Source: JAOPZW01 sp963835295 | GTDB taxonomy: Bacteria > Actinomycetota > Thermoleophilia > Solirubrobacterales > Solirubrobacteraceae | DNA: 64,000 nucleotides | Direction of reading: 5' to 3' | Assembly (NCBI GenBank): GCA_963835295.1 | Contig: CAWIEX010000002.1 | Location: 310,001-374,000, forward strand | Part shown: positions 1-6,896 of the stretch, piece by piece | Numbering within the stretch: the first letter of the stretch is position 1 | Layout: every line of letters begins with the position of its first letter | Notes under the pieces: model-generated | What the model saw: only the letters and a program-made list of their open reading frames with translations | The model's database searches: none | What the model was told of the DNA's origin: nothing | Program-made: the position numbers and the translations under genes

Positions 1-600
1 GCCCAGGCGGTTCTGGATCTGGCGCCACACCCACCGCAGGACGAGGCGCGAGAGCCCCGCGCCGCGGTCGCTGAGGTCGGTGCCCTGGTGGCCGTGGACG
101 AGGAAGAGCTGGCCGAGCTGCGCGTCGCCGTCGAGGACCCTGAGCTTGAGCGCCTCGAGCACCTCGATGCCGGGCAGGAGCGGGCCGAGGTGGGTCTTGA
201 CCTTGCCCGCGTCGCGCCAGTCGATGTCGTGGTTGCCGAAGAAGCGCGTCAGCCCGGGGCCGTCCATGAACGCCTTCTCGAGCTTCAGGCAGTCGGGGTA
301 GCGGGGCAGCACCTCGCCGATGTCGTTCTCCCACAGCTCCTCGACATCGCCCAGGAGGTAGAGCTGGTACCCGCGCTCCAGGTACCAGCCGAGGGCCGCG
401 CTGTAAGCCGGCTCGCAGCGCTGGAAGTCGTCGGCGCCGTCGCGGGCGCCGCGGTGCAGGTCGGAGAGGATCACGAGCCGCAGCCGCGCGAGCTGCACGT
501 CGCGCGTGCCGGCGGCCTTGAAGGCGCGGTCCAGGCCAGTGGCGACCTTCTCGTCGTACTCGCTCTGGCCGAGCTTGGCCGCGGGCTTGAAGAGCTTCAC
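1..600 (-). CDS. Calcineurin-like metallophosphoesterase, partial
   Basis: The 200 visible residues are the N-terminal part of a metallophosphoesterase; the C-terminus lies beyond the left edge. The metal-binding motifs appear in family order: SDLHRG (about residue 46), GDVEE (about 84), GNHD (about 122) and HGHQG (about 171). Known members hydrolyse phosphomonoesters or diesters with two metal ions; the substrate here cannot be told. The start is GTG at 598-600. It overlaps the TGA of the upstream PhyH gene by four bases (GTGA), so the two are probably one translationally coupled operon. No signal peptide is seen, so the protein is likely cytoplasmic. Confidence 0.85.
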   Translation of the reverse strand, partial: MKLFKPAAKLGQSEYDEKVATGLDRAFKAAGTRDVQLARLRLVILSDLHRGARDGADDFQRCEPAYSAALGWYLERGYQLYLLGDVEELWENDIGEVLPRYPDCLKLEKAFMDGPGLTRFFGNHDIDWRDAGKVKTHLGPLLPGIEVLEALKLRVLDGDAQLGQLFLVHGHQGTDLSDRGAGLSRLVLRWVWRQIQNRLG

Positions 601-1487
601 GATGAGCTCTCCGCCAGGCGAGCCGCCTCGTCCTCGCGCATGCGCTCCTGGCGGCGCACCCGCTCGGGCACCACGTCCTCGCGGGGGGCCGCGGGGCGGT
701 AGTCCAGTCGCTCGACCCCCAGGGCGCGCAGGACGGCGCGCTCGACCGGGGAGTGCTCGGCCGGGTCGTCGCGGTCGAAGCGCATCGGCTGCTTCAGCGC
801 GATCGGCGGGTTGGTGATGAGCCGAGCCGTGCCGCCGTGGTTCTGGGAGGACGCGTGGAGCATGTAGGGGTGCATGAGCACGACGTCGCCCAGGCGGCCG
901 GTCGTCTCGACGAAGGTCGAGCACTGCGCGATCAGCTCGTCGTAGGGGAACTCGTCGGGCAGCACCCCCTCGCGCCGGCGCTCGAGCAGGCGGGCCACCG
1001 GGGCGACGGAGTCGGGCGCGATGAACGTGCCGCCGCCGCGCTCCTGGATGTCCGACCACATGACGATCGTGAGCAGGCCCTGCTCGGGCGAGTCGAGGAA
1101 GTGGCGGAAGAAGTCGCCGTCCTTGTGCCAATCCGGGGACGCCGCCGACGGCGGCTCCCACGGCCGATCGGCCCCGATGCCGAGGTTGGCGATGAAGCCG
1201 TTGCCCCACGTGTAGGGCTGCTCGATGCGGTCCTCGCCGCCGAGCAGCTGGCACGCGGCGCCCCACACCTTGGGTGCGAAATCGGCGACCTCGACATGGC
1301 GCAGGCTCGGCATGTGGACGCGCTGCTCGGCCCACGTGCCGGGGTCGTCGCGGTCGTAGCCCAGACGCACCCAGGCCTCGTCCAGCCAGGGCTGCGCGTC
1401 CGCGTGCGTGAAGCACTCGGCGATCCGCACGTAGCCGTGCGCGACGAACGACTCGATCTGCTCGGCGCTGAGAACGGTGTCGGTCAT
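597..1487 (-). CDS. Phytanoyl-CoA dioxygenase (PhyH) family protein
   Basis: This 296-residue protein belongs to the Fe(II)/2-oxoglutarate-dependent PhyH family. The metal-binding HxD is in WHKDGDFF and the distal His is in MHPYMLHA, followed by an Arg (TARLITNPP) placed to bind 2-oxoglutarate. Family members hydroxylate or halogenate small molecules and acyl-CoAs; the substrate cannot be predicted. The C-terminal 40 residues are charged and rich in Arg and Glu. The gene starts at ATG 1485-1487 with a TAGGAA hexamer six bases upstream. Its stop overlaps the start of the phosphoesterase gene downstream, so the two are likely co-transcribed. Confidence 0.85.
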   Translation of the reverse strand: MTDTVLSAEQIESFVAHGYVRIAECFTHADAQPWLDEAWVRLGYDRDDPGTWAEQRVHMPSLRHVEVADFAPKVWGAACQLLGGEDRIEQPYTWGNGFIANLGIGADRPWEPPSAASPDWHKDGDFFRHFLDSPEQGLLTIVMWSDIQERGGGTFIAPDSVAPVARLLERRREGVLPDEFPYDELIAQCSTFVETTGRLGDVVLMHPYMLHASSQNHGGTARLITNPPIALKQPMRFDRDDPAEHSPVERAVLRALGVERLDYRPAAPREDVVPERVRRQERMREDEAARLAESSS

Positions 1488-1493
1488 CGGTGT

Positions 1494-1499
1494 TTCCTA
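1494..1499 (-). promoter_or_regulatory. Leaderless -10 box for PhyH gene
   Basis: TAGGAA lies six bases (ACACCG) upstream of the ATG. It fits the TAGNNT pattern seen before many genes here, apart from the last base. Confidence 0.4.
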
Positions 1500-1565
1500 G
1501 CACGGACGGGCCGATCGCCGCGAGCGCTACGCTGTCTGCCATCGAGCTCGAGGCGCTGGCCTGAC

Positions 1566-1790
1566 GTGCCCGCTACAGGAGGGCCTCGCCCCCGGCCGTC
1601 GTCCGCACCCCCCTGGCAGTTCCTCATCCGTGCGGTGGCCGTCATCACCGGCCTGACGATGCTGCTGATCGTCGACGTGCGCGGCGTGGCGTTCTACTTC
1701 GCCTGGGCGCTCATCGTCCTGGCGCTCGCGACCGAGGGCCTCGGCACCTTCGTGTACTGGCGGCGGTCGCGCGCCAACCGCGGCTCCTGA
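1566..1790 (+). CDS. Small two-helix membrane protein, function unknown
   Basis: A 74-residue protein read from GTG 1566. After a Pro/Ser-rich N-terminus it has two hydrophobic helices, around residues 19-37 and 40-62, and ends in a basic tail (WRRSRANRG). The hairpin form with a positive C-terminus suggests an inner-membrane protein with both ends in the cytoplasm. It matches no family I recognise. Hydrophobic codons on this strand and the lack of a competing gene on the other strand support it. It sits 31 bases before dinB on the same strand. The start is uncertain because no Shine-Dalgarno sequence is visible. Confidence 0.55.
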   Translation: MPATGGPRPRPSSAPPWQFLIRAVAVITGLTMLLIVDVRGVAFYFAWALIVLALATEGLGTFVYWRRSRANRGS

Positions 1791-1808
1791 CTTCCGCCGC
1801 GCGCCATG

Positions 1809-1822
1809 CGAACATCTGTTCG
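1809..1822 (+). promoter_or_regulatory. LexA (SOS) box overlapping the dinB start codon
   Basis: CGAACATCTGTTCG is a perfect 14-base palindrome. It matches the Gram-positive/actinobacterial LexA consensus CGAAC-N4-GTTCG. Its last G is the first base of the dinB GTG start codon, so bound LexA would cover the transcription start of a leaderless mRNA. Confidence 0.88.
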
Positions 1823-3006
1823 TGTCGAGTGACATCACCATCCTGCACGCGGACCTCGACTCGTTCTATGCCTCCGTCGAGCAGCGCGACAACCCGCGCC
1901 TGCGCGGGCGGCCCGTCATCGTCGGCGCGGGAGTGGTGCTCGCCGCCAGCTACGAGGCCAAGCGCCACGGGGTGCGCACGGCCATGGGCGGCGCAGTGGC
2001 CCGGCGGCTGTGTCCGCAGGCGGTCGTCGTCTCGCCGCGGATGTCGGCCTACTCGGAGGCGAGCAGGGCCGTGTTCGAGATCTTCGCCAACACGTCTCCG
2101 CTGGTGGAGGGCCTGTCGATCGACGAGGCCTTCCTCGACGTCCGCGGGCTCCAGCGCATCGCGGGGCCGCCGCTCGACATCGCCGTCCGCCTGCGCCACC
2201 AGGTGCTCGAGCGCGTGGGCCTGCCGATCACGGTCGGGGTGGCGCGGACGAAGTTCCTGGCCAAGGTCGCGAGCGCCCTGGCCAAGCCCGACGGCCTGCT
2301 GGTGGTGCCGCCGGGAGGCGAGCTCGCCCTGCTGCACCTGCTGCCCGTCGAGCGGCTGTGGGGCGTCGGGCCGGCCACCGCCTCCAAGCTGCGCGACCAT
2401 GGGATCACCAGCGTCGGCGAGGTCGCCCGGATCGCCGAGCCGGCGCTCGTCGCGATCGTCGGCCGGGCCGCCGGCCGCAAGCTCCACGCGCTGGCCCACA
2501 ACCGCGATCCGCGACCGGTGAAGGTCGGCGTGCGCCGGCGCTCGATGGGCACGCAGCACGCGCTCGGGCGCCGGCGGCGCTCACCCGCGGAGCTCGATGC
2601 GGTCCTCGTCGGGATCGTCGACCGCATCGCCCGCCGCCTGCGCGCCGCCCGCCGCGTCTGCCGGACCGTGGTGCTGCGCCTGCGCTTCCACGATTTCACG
2701 CGTGCGACGCGATCGCACACGCTCCCCCACGCCACCCAGCAGACCGAGCCCATCCTCGCCACCGCGCGGTCGCTGCTCGCCGCGGTCATGCCGACCATCG
2801 AGCGCCAGGGCCTGACCCTGCTCGGCATCGCCCTGACCAACCTCGAGGACGCCTCCGACGTGCAGCTCGTGTTCGCCTTCGAGCGGCGCCACGCAATCGA
2901 CGAGGCGCTCGACAGCGTCCGCGACCGCTTCGGCACCACGGCCATCACCCGCGCGGTGCTGCTCGGACGCGATCAGGGGCAGTCGGTGCCGCTGCTGCCC
3001 GACTGA
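1822..3006 (+). CDS. dinB: DNA polymerase IV (Y-family translesion polymerase)
   Basis: The 394-residue protein is a full-length Y-family polymerase. The palm motifs HADLDSFYASVE near the N-terminus and SIDEAFLDV near residue 100 supply the carboxylates that bind catalytic Mg2+. The fingers motif YEAKRHGV and a helix-hairpin-helix thumb (LWGVGPATASKL, about residue 175) follow, then the little-finger domain. It copies damaged DNA without proofreading. The GTG start at 1822 is chosen because the LexA box ends on it, which leaves no room for a 5' leader or ribosome binding site. Expression should therefore be SOS-induced and leaderless. The C-terminus shows no obvious beta-clamp motif beyond the last residues. 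Confidence 0.95.
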   Translation: MSSDITILHADLDSFYASVEQRDNPRLRGRPVIVGAGVVLAASYEAKRHGVRTAMGGAVARRLCPQAVVVSPRMSAYSEASRAVFEIFANTSPLVEGLSIDEAFLDVRGLQRIAGPPLDIAVRLRHQVLERVGLPITVGVARTKFLAKVASALAKPDGLLVVPPGGELALLHLLPVERLWGVGPATASKLRDHGITSVGEVARIAEPALVAIVGRAAGRKLHALAHNRDPRPVKVGVRRRSMGTQHALGRRRRSPAELDAVLVGIVDRIARRLRAARRVCRTVVLRLRFHDFTRATRSHTLPHATQQTEPILATARSLLAAVMPTIERQGLTLLGIALTNLEDASDVQLVFAFERRHAIDEALDSVRDRFGTTAITRAVLLGRDQGQSVPLLPD

Positions 3007-3043
3007 GGGGCTCGCGATCCACCCGAGCGGGTAGGCCGCCCCC

Positions 3044-3256
3044 ATGGCCGACGAGCACGACGACCCCGTCCCCACCGACGACCCCCGTCAGACCGGGGTG
3101 AGCGAGCAGAACGCGGAGGAGGGGCCGCACCCCGGAGCGGGGCCGGGCTCCGCAAAGCCCGGTGACAGCGGGCCGTCCCCCGATGCCCCGGACACCTCGC
3201 ACGACGAGGAGGGCGACTCCGAGCAGGCCACCGGCAACCCGAGGTCCGCCGGCTAG
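3044..3256 (+). CDS. Small acidic disordered protein, hypothetical
   Basis: A 70-residue reading frame rich in Asp, Glu, Pro, Gly and Ser with almost no hydrophobic residues, so the product would be intrinsically disordered and very acidic. No family is recognised. It starts at ATG 3044, with TAGGCC six bases upstream resembling the leaderless -10 box used elsewhere here. Its lack of homology clues and low complexity leave real doubt, but the ATG spacing and position between two + strand genes favour a real gene. Confidence 0.45.
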   Translation: MADEHDDPVPTDDPRQTGVSEQNAEEGPHPGAGPGSAKPGDSGPSPDAPDTSHDEEGDSEQATGNPRSAG

Positions 3257-3356
3257 CGGCCCCTCGCGGCCGTCCGCCGCAGCGATCGGGCCGCTCGCGT
3301 CCGGCCGCTGACAAGGTTGGAAAGAACTCGGCCCGACCTAGCCGAACGGGGAGGTC

Positions 3357-3377
3357 CTACCCGCACGGGTGGGGTAG
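3357..3377 (+). promoter_or_regulatory. Inverted repeat overlapping the LamG gene promoter
   Basis: CTACCC (3357-3362) and GGGTAG (3372-3377) form an inverted repeat. Nested in it is ACCCGCACGGGT (3359-3370). The right arm runs into the -10 like TAGCTT, so a bound repressor would block it. The regulator is unknown. Confidence 0.4.
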
Positions 3378-3380
3378 CTT
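3375..3380 (+). promoter_or_regulatory. Leaderless -10 box for LamG protein gene
   Basis: TAGCTT lies six bases (CGGCGA) before ATG 3387. Confidence 0.5.
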
Positions 3381-3386
3381 CGGCGA

Positions 3387-4472
3387 ATGCGCAGGGAACT
3401 CGCCCTTCTCGTCACTGTTGCAGGCATGCTCGGCTGGTGCGCCGCACCCGCCTCGGCAGACCCCAACATCCTGGCGAAGTGGACGCTCGACGAAGGGGCT
3501 GGTCAGGTTGCCGGCGACGCCAGCGGCCACGCCAACACCGGCGTGCTCGGCGCGGCCGCCGACCCCGACGCCGCCGATCCGGGCTGGATCCCCGGGCATG
3601 CGGGCGGCGCCGCCCTCGTCTTCGACGGCACGAACTACGTGACGATCGCCAACACCGGGCTGCTCGAGCCGCCGCGGCTCGCAGTCGACGCGTGGGTGCG
3701 CCGCTCGGGCTCGCCGGGGCGCTGGCGCTACGTGCTCTCCAACGGCTCGCTTCAGTGCAACCGCAGCGCCTACGGCCTGTACTCGGGCTGGAGCGGCGGC
3801 ATGGGCTTCTACGTCTCGGGGGCCACGGAGTACGTGATCTCGCCCGAGGTCTCGCCGGCCATCGTGTGGGACGGCGGATGGCACCATGTCATCGGCTCCT
3901 ACGACGGCGACCGAGTGCGACTGTGGATCGACGGCTCGCAGGTCGGCGCCGGCACGCCCGCCACCGGGCCCATCGTCTACACCGGCAGCGGCGGCATCTA
4001 CATCGGCACCTACCGCGGCTCGTGCGACCTCGGCTTCAGCGGCGCGATCGACGACGCCACCGTGTGGGACGACCGTCCCGCCGAGGCGGCGACCGGCCCC
4101 GTGATCGACCCGGTGGCCGACGCGCCGACGCACATCGCCGTCGGCTCCGGCTCCGGCTCTGGCAACAGCAGCACGGCGCCGGGGGCGACCGCGCCGAAGG
4201 CAAAGGGCTGCCTGCGGGTCTCGCTCAGCCGTCACACGATCCCGATCCGCCGCAGGACGAAGCTGGTGGCGACGGTCCGTCGCGGCAGCCGCCGCGTGGC
4301 CGGGGCCCGCCTCGTGGTCAGCGGCAAGGGCGTCACCACCACGGGCCGGCGCACCACCGACCGCAAGGGCAAGACCAAGCTGGCCGTGCGCGCACGCAAG
4401 GCCGGGCGCCTCAAGGTCACGGTCCGCGGCCAGAAGTCCGGCTGCTTCGCCACCACCATCCGCGCCCACTAG
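3387..4472 (+). CDS. Secreted LamG/concanavalin-like domain protein
   Basis: A 361-residue exported protein. The first 25 residues form a Sec signal peptide (basic MRRE, hydrophobic core, APASA cleavage site). Residues about 30-235 are a LamG-like jelly-roll lectin domain: LAKWTLDEGAG, an FDGTNYVTI strand, a central W-H-H strand (GGWHHVIGSYDG) and the closing GAIDDATVWD. A Gly/Ser linker (SGSGSGNSS) follows, then a basic C-terminal beta domain of about 90 residues with a Cys pair. Such proteins bind extracellular polysaccharide or glycoprotein, often without catalysis. There is no LPXTG or membrane anchor, so it is probably secreted. Confidence 0.8.
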   Translation: MRRELALLVTVAGMLGWCAAPASADPNILAKWTLDEGAGQVAGDASGHANTGVLGAAADPDAADPGWIPGHAGGAALVFDGTNYVTIANTGLLEPPRLAVDAWVRRSGSPGRWRYVLSNGSLQCNRSAYGLYSGWSGGMGFYVSGATEYVISPEVSPAIVWDGGWHHVIGSYDGDRVRLWIDGSQVGAGTPATGPIVYTGSGGIYIGTYRGSCDLGFSGAIDDATVWDDRPAEAATGPVIDPVADAPTHIAVGSGSGSGNSSTAPGATAPKAKGCLRVSLSRHTIPIRRRTKLVATVRRGSRRVAGARLVVSGKGVTTTGRRTTDRKGKTKLAVRARKAGRLKVTVRGQKSGCFATTIRAH

Positions 4473-4494
4473 GACCGCGTGGCAGGATGCGCGC

Positions 4495-4950
4495 ATGCGC
4501 ATCTCCGCCCGGGCCGACTACGCGGTGCGCGCCGCAGTCGTGCTCGCGGCGGCGGGTGACGGGCCGACGAAGGGCGAGGCGATCGCCCAGGCGCAGTCGA
4601 TCCCGCTGAAGTTCCTCGAGAACATCCTCGGCGACCTGCGCCATGCCGGCCTGGTGCGCAGCCAGCGCGGCGCCGACGGCGGCTACTGGCTGGGCCGCCC
4701 CGCCGCCGACATCACGGTGGCCGACGTCATCCGCGCCGTCGAGGGGCCGCTGGCCTCGGTGCGTGGCGGCCCGCCGGAGGCGGTCGAATACAAGGGCGCC
4801 GCCGAGCCGCTGCAGCAGGTCTGGATCGCGGTCCGCGCCAGCCTGCGCGGGGTCGTCGAGCGCGTCACGCTGGCCGACGTCGCCGCGGGCCGCCTGCCCG
4901 CGCGCGTGGCCAAGCTGGCCGAGGATCCTGAGGCGTGGGTGACGCGGTAG
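4495..4950 (+). CDS. Rrf2-family transcriptional regulator
   Basis: This 151-residue protein starts with MRISARADYAVRAAVVLA, the typical Rrf2 N-terminus, followed by a winged helix-turn-helix (LKFLENILGDLRHAGLVRSQRGADGGYWL). The cluster of three Cys that binds Fe-S in IscR, NsrR and RsrR is absent from the expected region, so it probably senses something other than Fe-S status. CAGGAT stands six bases before its ATG. Its end overlaps the start of the proline-racemase-like gene by 16 bases, so it is likely the local regulator of that amino acid catabolic operon. Confidence 0.85.
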   Translation: MRISARADYAVRAAVVLAAAGDGPTKGEAIAQAQSIPLKFLENILGDLRHAGLVRSQRGADGGYWLGRPAADITVADVIRAVEGPLASVRGGPPEAVEYKGAAEPLQQVWIAVRASLRGVVERVTLADVAAGRLPARVAKLAEDPEAWVTR

Positions 4951-5924
4951 CGGCCGAGATCGCGGCGACGGACTACCACACGGCGGGCGAGCCGTTCCGG
5001 ATCGTGACGGCAGGGGCCCCGCCGATCGCCGGGGCCTCCGTGCGCGAGCGCCGTGAGCGCGCGGCCGCCTCCGAGCCGGTCGAGAAGGTCCGCCGGCTGC
5101 TGTGCCACGAGCCACGCGGGCACGCCGACATGTACGGATGCTTCCTGGTGGCGCCCGACGACGACGGCGCCGACCTCGGTGTCCTCTTCTGGCACAAGGA
5201 CGGCTACTCGACCGCCTGCGGGCACGGGACCATCGCGCTCGGCGCCTGGGCCGTCGACTCGGGGACGGTGGCGGCGCCACGCGACGGCGAGGTCGACGTG
5301 ACCATCGACGTGCCCTCGGGCCGCGTCGTCGCCCGCGTGCGCGTGGACGATGGGATCGTCGAGAAGGTCGCCTTCCGCAATGTGCCTTCCTTCGTCGTGG
5401 GGCGCGACGTGCCCGCCGCGGGCGTCACGGTCGACGTGTCCTATGGCGGCGCGATCTACGCCTCGGTTCCCGCCTCGCGCTTCGGGCTGCGCGTGGTCCC
5501 CGACGACCTGCCGGCGCTCATCGCCGCCCGCCGCGCAGTCAAGCAGGCGCTCGAGGGCACGGAGGTCGCGCGCCACCCCGACGACGAGCGCCTGTCGGGC
5601 ATCTACGGGACGATCCTCTACGAGGAGGTCGGGCCCCTGCACCAGCGCAACGTGACCATCTTCGCCGACGGCGAGGTCGATCGCTCGCCGTGCGGGTCGG
5701 GAACGTCCGCGCGCTGCGCGCTGCTGGCCGCCGACGGCCTCCTCGGCCCGGGCGACGCCCTGCGCCACGACTCGATCGTCGGCTCGACCTTCACGGCGCG
5801 CGTGGTCGGGTCGGTGGCCGACGGGGTGCTCACCGAGGTCGAGGGCATGGCCTACCGCACCGGCGAGCACCGCTTCGTCCTCGACCCGCGGGACCCGCTC
5901 GGCACCGGCTTCGTCCTGCGATGA
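4935..5924 (+). CDS. Proline racemase / hydroxyproline epimerase family enzyme
   Basis: A 329-residue member of the proline racemase superfamily, close to the usual length. Both catalytic cysteines are present: Cys95 in ACGHGTI and Cys253 in DRSPCGSGT. In the trans-3-hydroxyproline dehydratase branch the second Cys is replaced by Thr, so two-base 1,1-proton transfer (racemase or 4-hydroxyproline 2-epimerase) is the better call. It starts at GTG 4935 inside the Rrf2 gene. Its stop overlaps the start of the ornithine-cyclodeaminase-like gene (ATGA). That partner family often reduces pyrroline-2-carboxylate, which fits hydroxyproline or D-proline catabolism. Confidence 0.85.
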   Translation: MGDAVAAEIAATDYHTAGEPFRIVTAGAPPIAGASVRERRERAAASEPVEKVRRLLCHEPRGHADMYGCFLVAPDDDGADLGVLFWHKDGYSTACGHGTIALGAWAVDSGTVAAPRDGEVDVTIDVPSGRVVARVRVDDGIVEKVAFRNVPSFVVGRDVPAAGVTVDVSYGGAIYASVPASRFGLRVVPDDLPALIAARRAVKQALEGTEVARHPDDERLSGIYGTILYEEVGPLHQRNVTIFADGEVDRSPCGSGTSARCALLAADGLLGPGDALRHDSIVGSTFTARVVGSVADGVLTEVEGMAYRTGEHRFVLDPRDPLGTGFVLR

Positions 5925-6757
5925 GCCTGCCCTTCCTCGCCGCCGCGGACGTCGCCGAGCGCCTGAGCGCGGCGGCCGCGATCGACGCGCTGCAGGACGC
6001 GCTGCTCTGCGGCCTGGACCCCGAGGCCGACCCGCCGCGCGGCGCGCTCGCGGTCGGCGCCGGCGAGCTGCTCGTGATGCCGTCCGCGACGGCGGACCAC
6101 GCCGTGGTCAAGCTCGTGACCGTCGGCGGCGAGCCGCGCATCCAGGGCGTCTGCGTGGTCTTCGACGCGACCACGCTCGCGCCGGTCGCCCTCGTCGACG
6201 GCATCGCGCTGACCAACGTGCGCACGCCGGCGGTCTCGGCGCTCGCCGTGCGCGCGCTGGCCTCGCCCGACGCGCACCGCCTGCTCGTCTTCGGGCGTGG
6301 CCCGCAGGCCCACGGGCACGTCGAGGCCATCCGCGCCGTGCGCCCCATCGAGCACGTCGACATGGTCGGGCGCGACGCCGGGGGCGTCGACGAGCTGGTC
6401 GCGGCCGCGGACATCGTCTGCTGCGCCACGACCGCGCGCGAGGCCCTGTTCGACGGCTCGCTCGTGGCCGACCACGCCACGGTCGTCGCCATCGGCTCCC
6501 ACGTGCCCGACGCGCGCGAGGTCGACGACGCGCTCGCCGGGCGGGCGACGGTGGTGGTCGAGTCGCGCACGTCGGCGCTGCGCGAGGCGGGCGACGTCAT
6601 CGGGGCGATCGCGTCGGGCGCGTTGCGCGAGGACGAGCTCGTGACGCTGGCGGACCTCGTGCGCGGCCGGGTCTCGGTCCCCGCCGGCCCACGGCTGTTC
6701 AAGAGCACCGGGATGGCCTGGGAGGACGCCGTGGTGGCGTCCGCGCTCGTCCGCTGA
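5921..6757 (+). CDS. Ornithine cyclodeaminase / mu-crystallin family protein
   Basis: A 278-residue NAD(P)-dependent enzyme of the OCD/mu-crystallin family, somewhat short (usual 310-340). Visible are the substrate half (VVKLVTVGG, TTLAPVALVDG, LTNVRTPAVSALA) and a Rossmann part (LLVFGRGPQAHGHVEAI), where GxGxQAxxH is the family signature. The helix after the first dinucleotide motif is shortened relative to typical members. Enzymes of this family cyclise ornithine or reduce ketimines such as pyrroline-2-carboxylate. The ATGA overlap with the racemase-like gene suggests a shared pathway, so a ketimine reductase in hydroxyproline or proline breakdown is favoured. Confidence 0.8.
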   Translation: MSLPFLAAADVAERLSAAAAIDALQDALLCGLDPEADPPRGALAVGAGELLVMPSATADHAVVKLVTVGGEPRIQGVCVVFDATTLAPVALVDGIALTNVRTPAVSALAVRALASPDAHRLLVFGRGPQAHGHVEAIRAVRPIEHVDMVGRDAGGVDELVAAADIVCCATTAREALFDGSLVADHATVVAIGSHVPDAREVDDALAGRATVVVESRTSALREAGDVIGAIASGALREDELVTLADLVRGRVSVPAGPRLFKSTGMAWEDAVVASALVR

Positions 6758-6784
6758 CCCGTGCGCGCTGCGGCGCACGCCGAA

Positions 6785-6830
6785 CCGTCCTGCCCTGCGA
6801 TTGCCCTGCGACCACAGAGCAGGACACTTC
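6785..6830. repeat. Intergenic hairpin repeat, copy 1 (46 bp)
   Basis: GTCCTGC (6787-6793) pairs with GCAGGAC (6819-6825), and the 25-base loop contains CTGCGACCACAG. A second copy at 42532-42577 matches 32 of 39 bases in the hairpin and keeps the same CC before and ACTTC after it. It lies between the cyclodeaminase-like gene and thyX. Confidence 0.6.
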
Positions 6831-6880
6831 GCGTGGACGAGCGGACCACGGCGCCTGTCGGTGCCCGCCGGGGCGCGCGC

Positions 6881-6886
6881 TAGCAT
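6881..6886 (+). promoter_or_regulatory. Leaderless -10 box for thyX
   Basis: TAGCAT lies ten bases before GTG 6897. This supports 6897 as the start rather than the in-frame TTG at 6801. Confidence 0.5.
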
Positions 6887-6896
6887 CGCCCACCCC

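Noticed and set aside
88..702. Open frame on the + strand at the left end
   Set aside because: It is the antisense of the metallophosphoesterase, whose motifs are clear on the minus strand.
4141..4165. Gly/Ser codon repeat in the LamG gene as a tandem repeat element
   Set aside because: It only encodes the flexible linker between two domains.
6801..6896. TTG start for thyX at 6801
   Set aside because: It would translate through the hairpin repeat; GTG 6897 has a well-placed TAGCAT.
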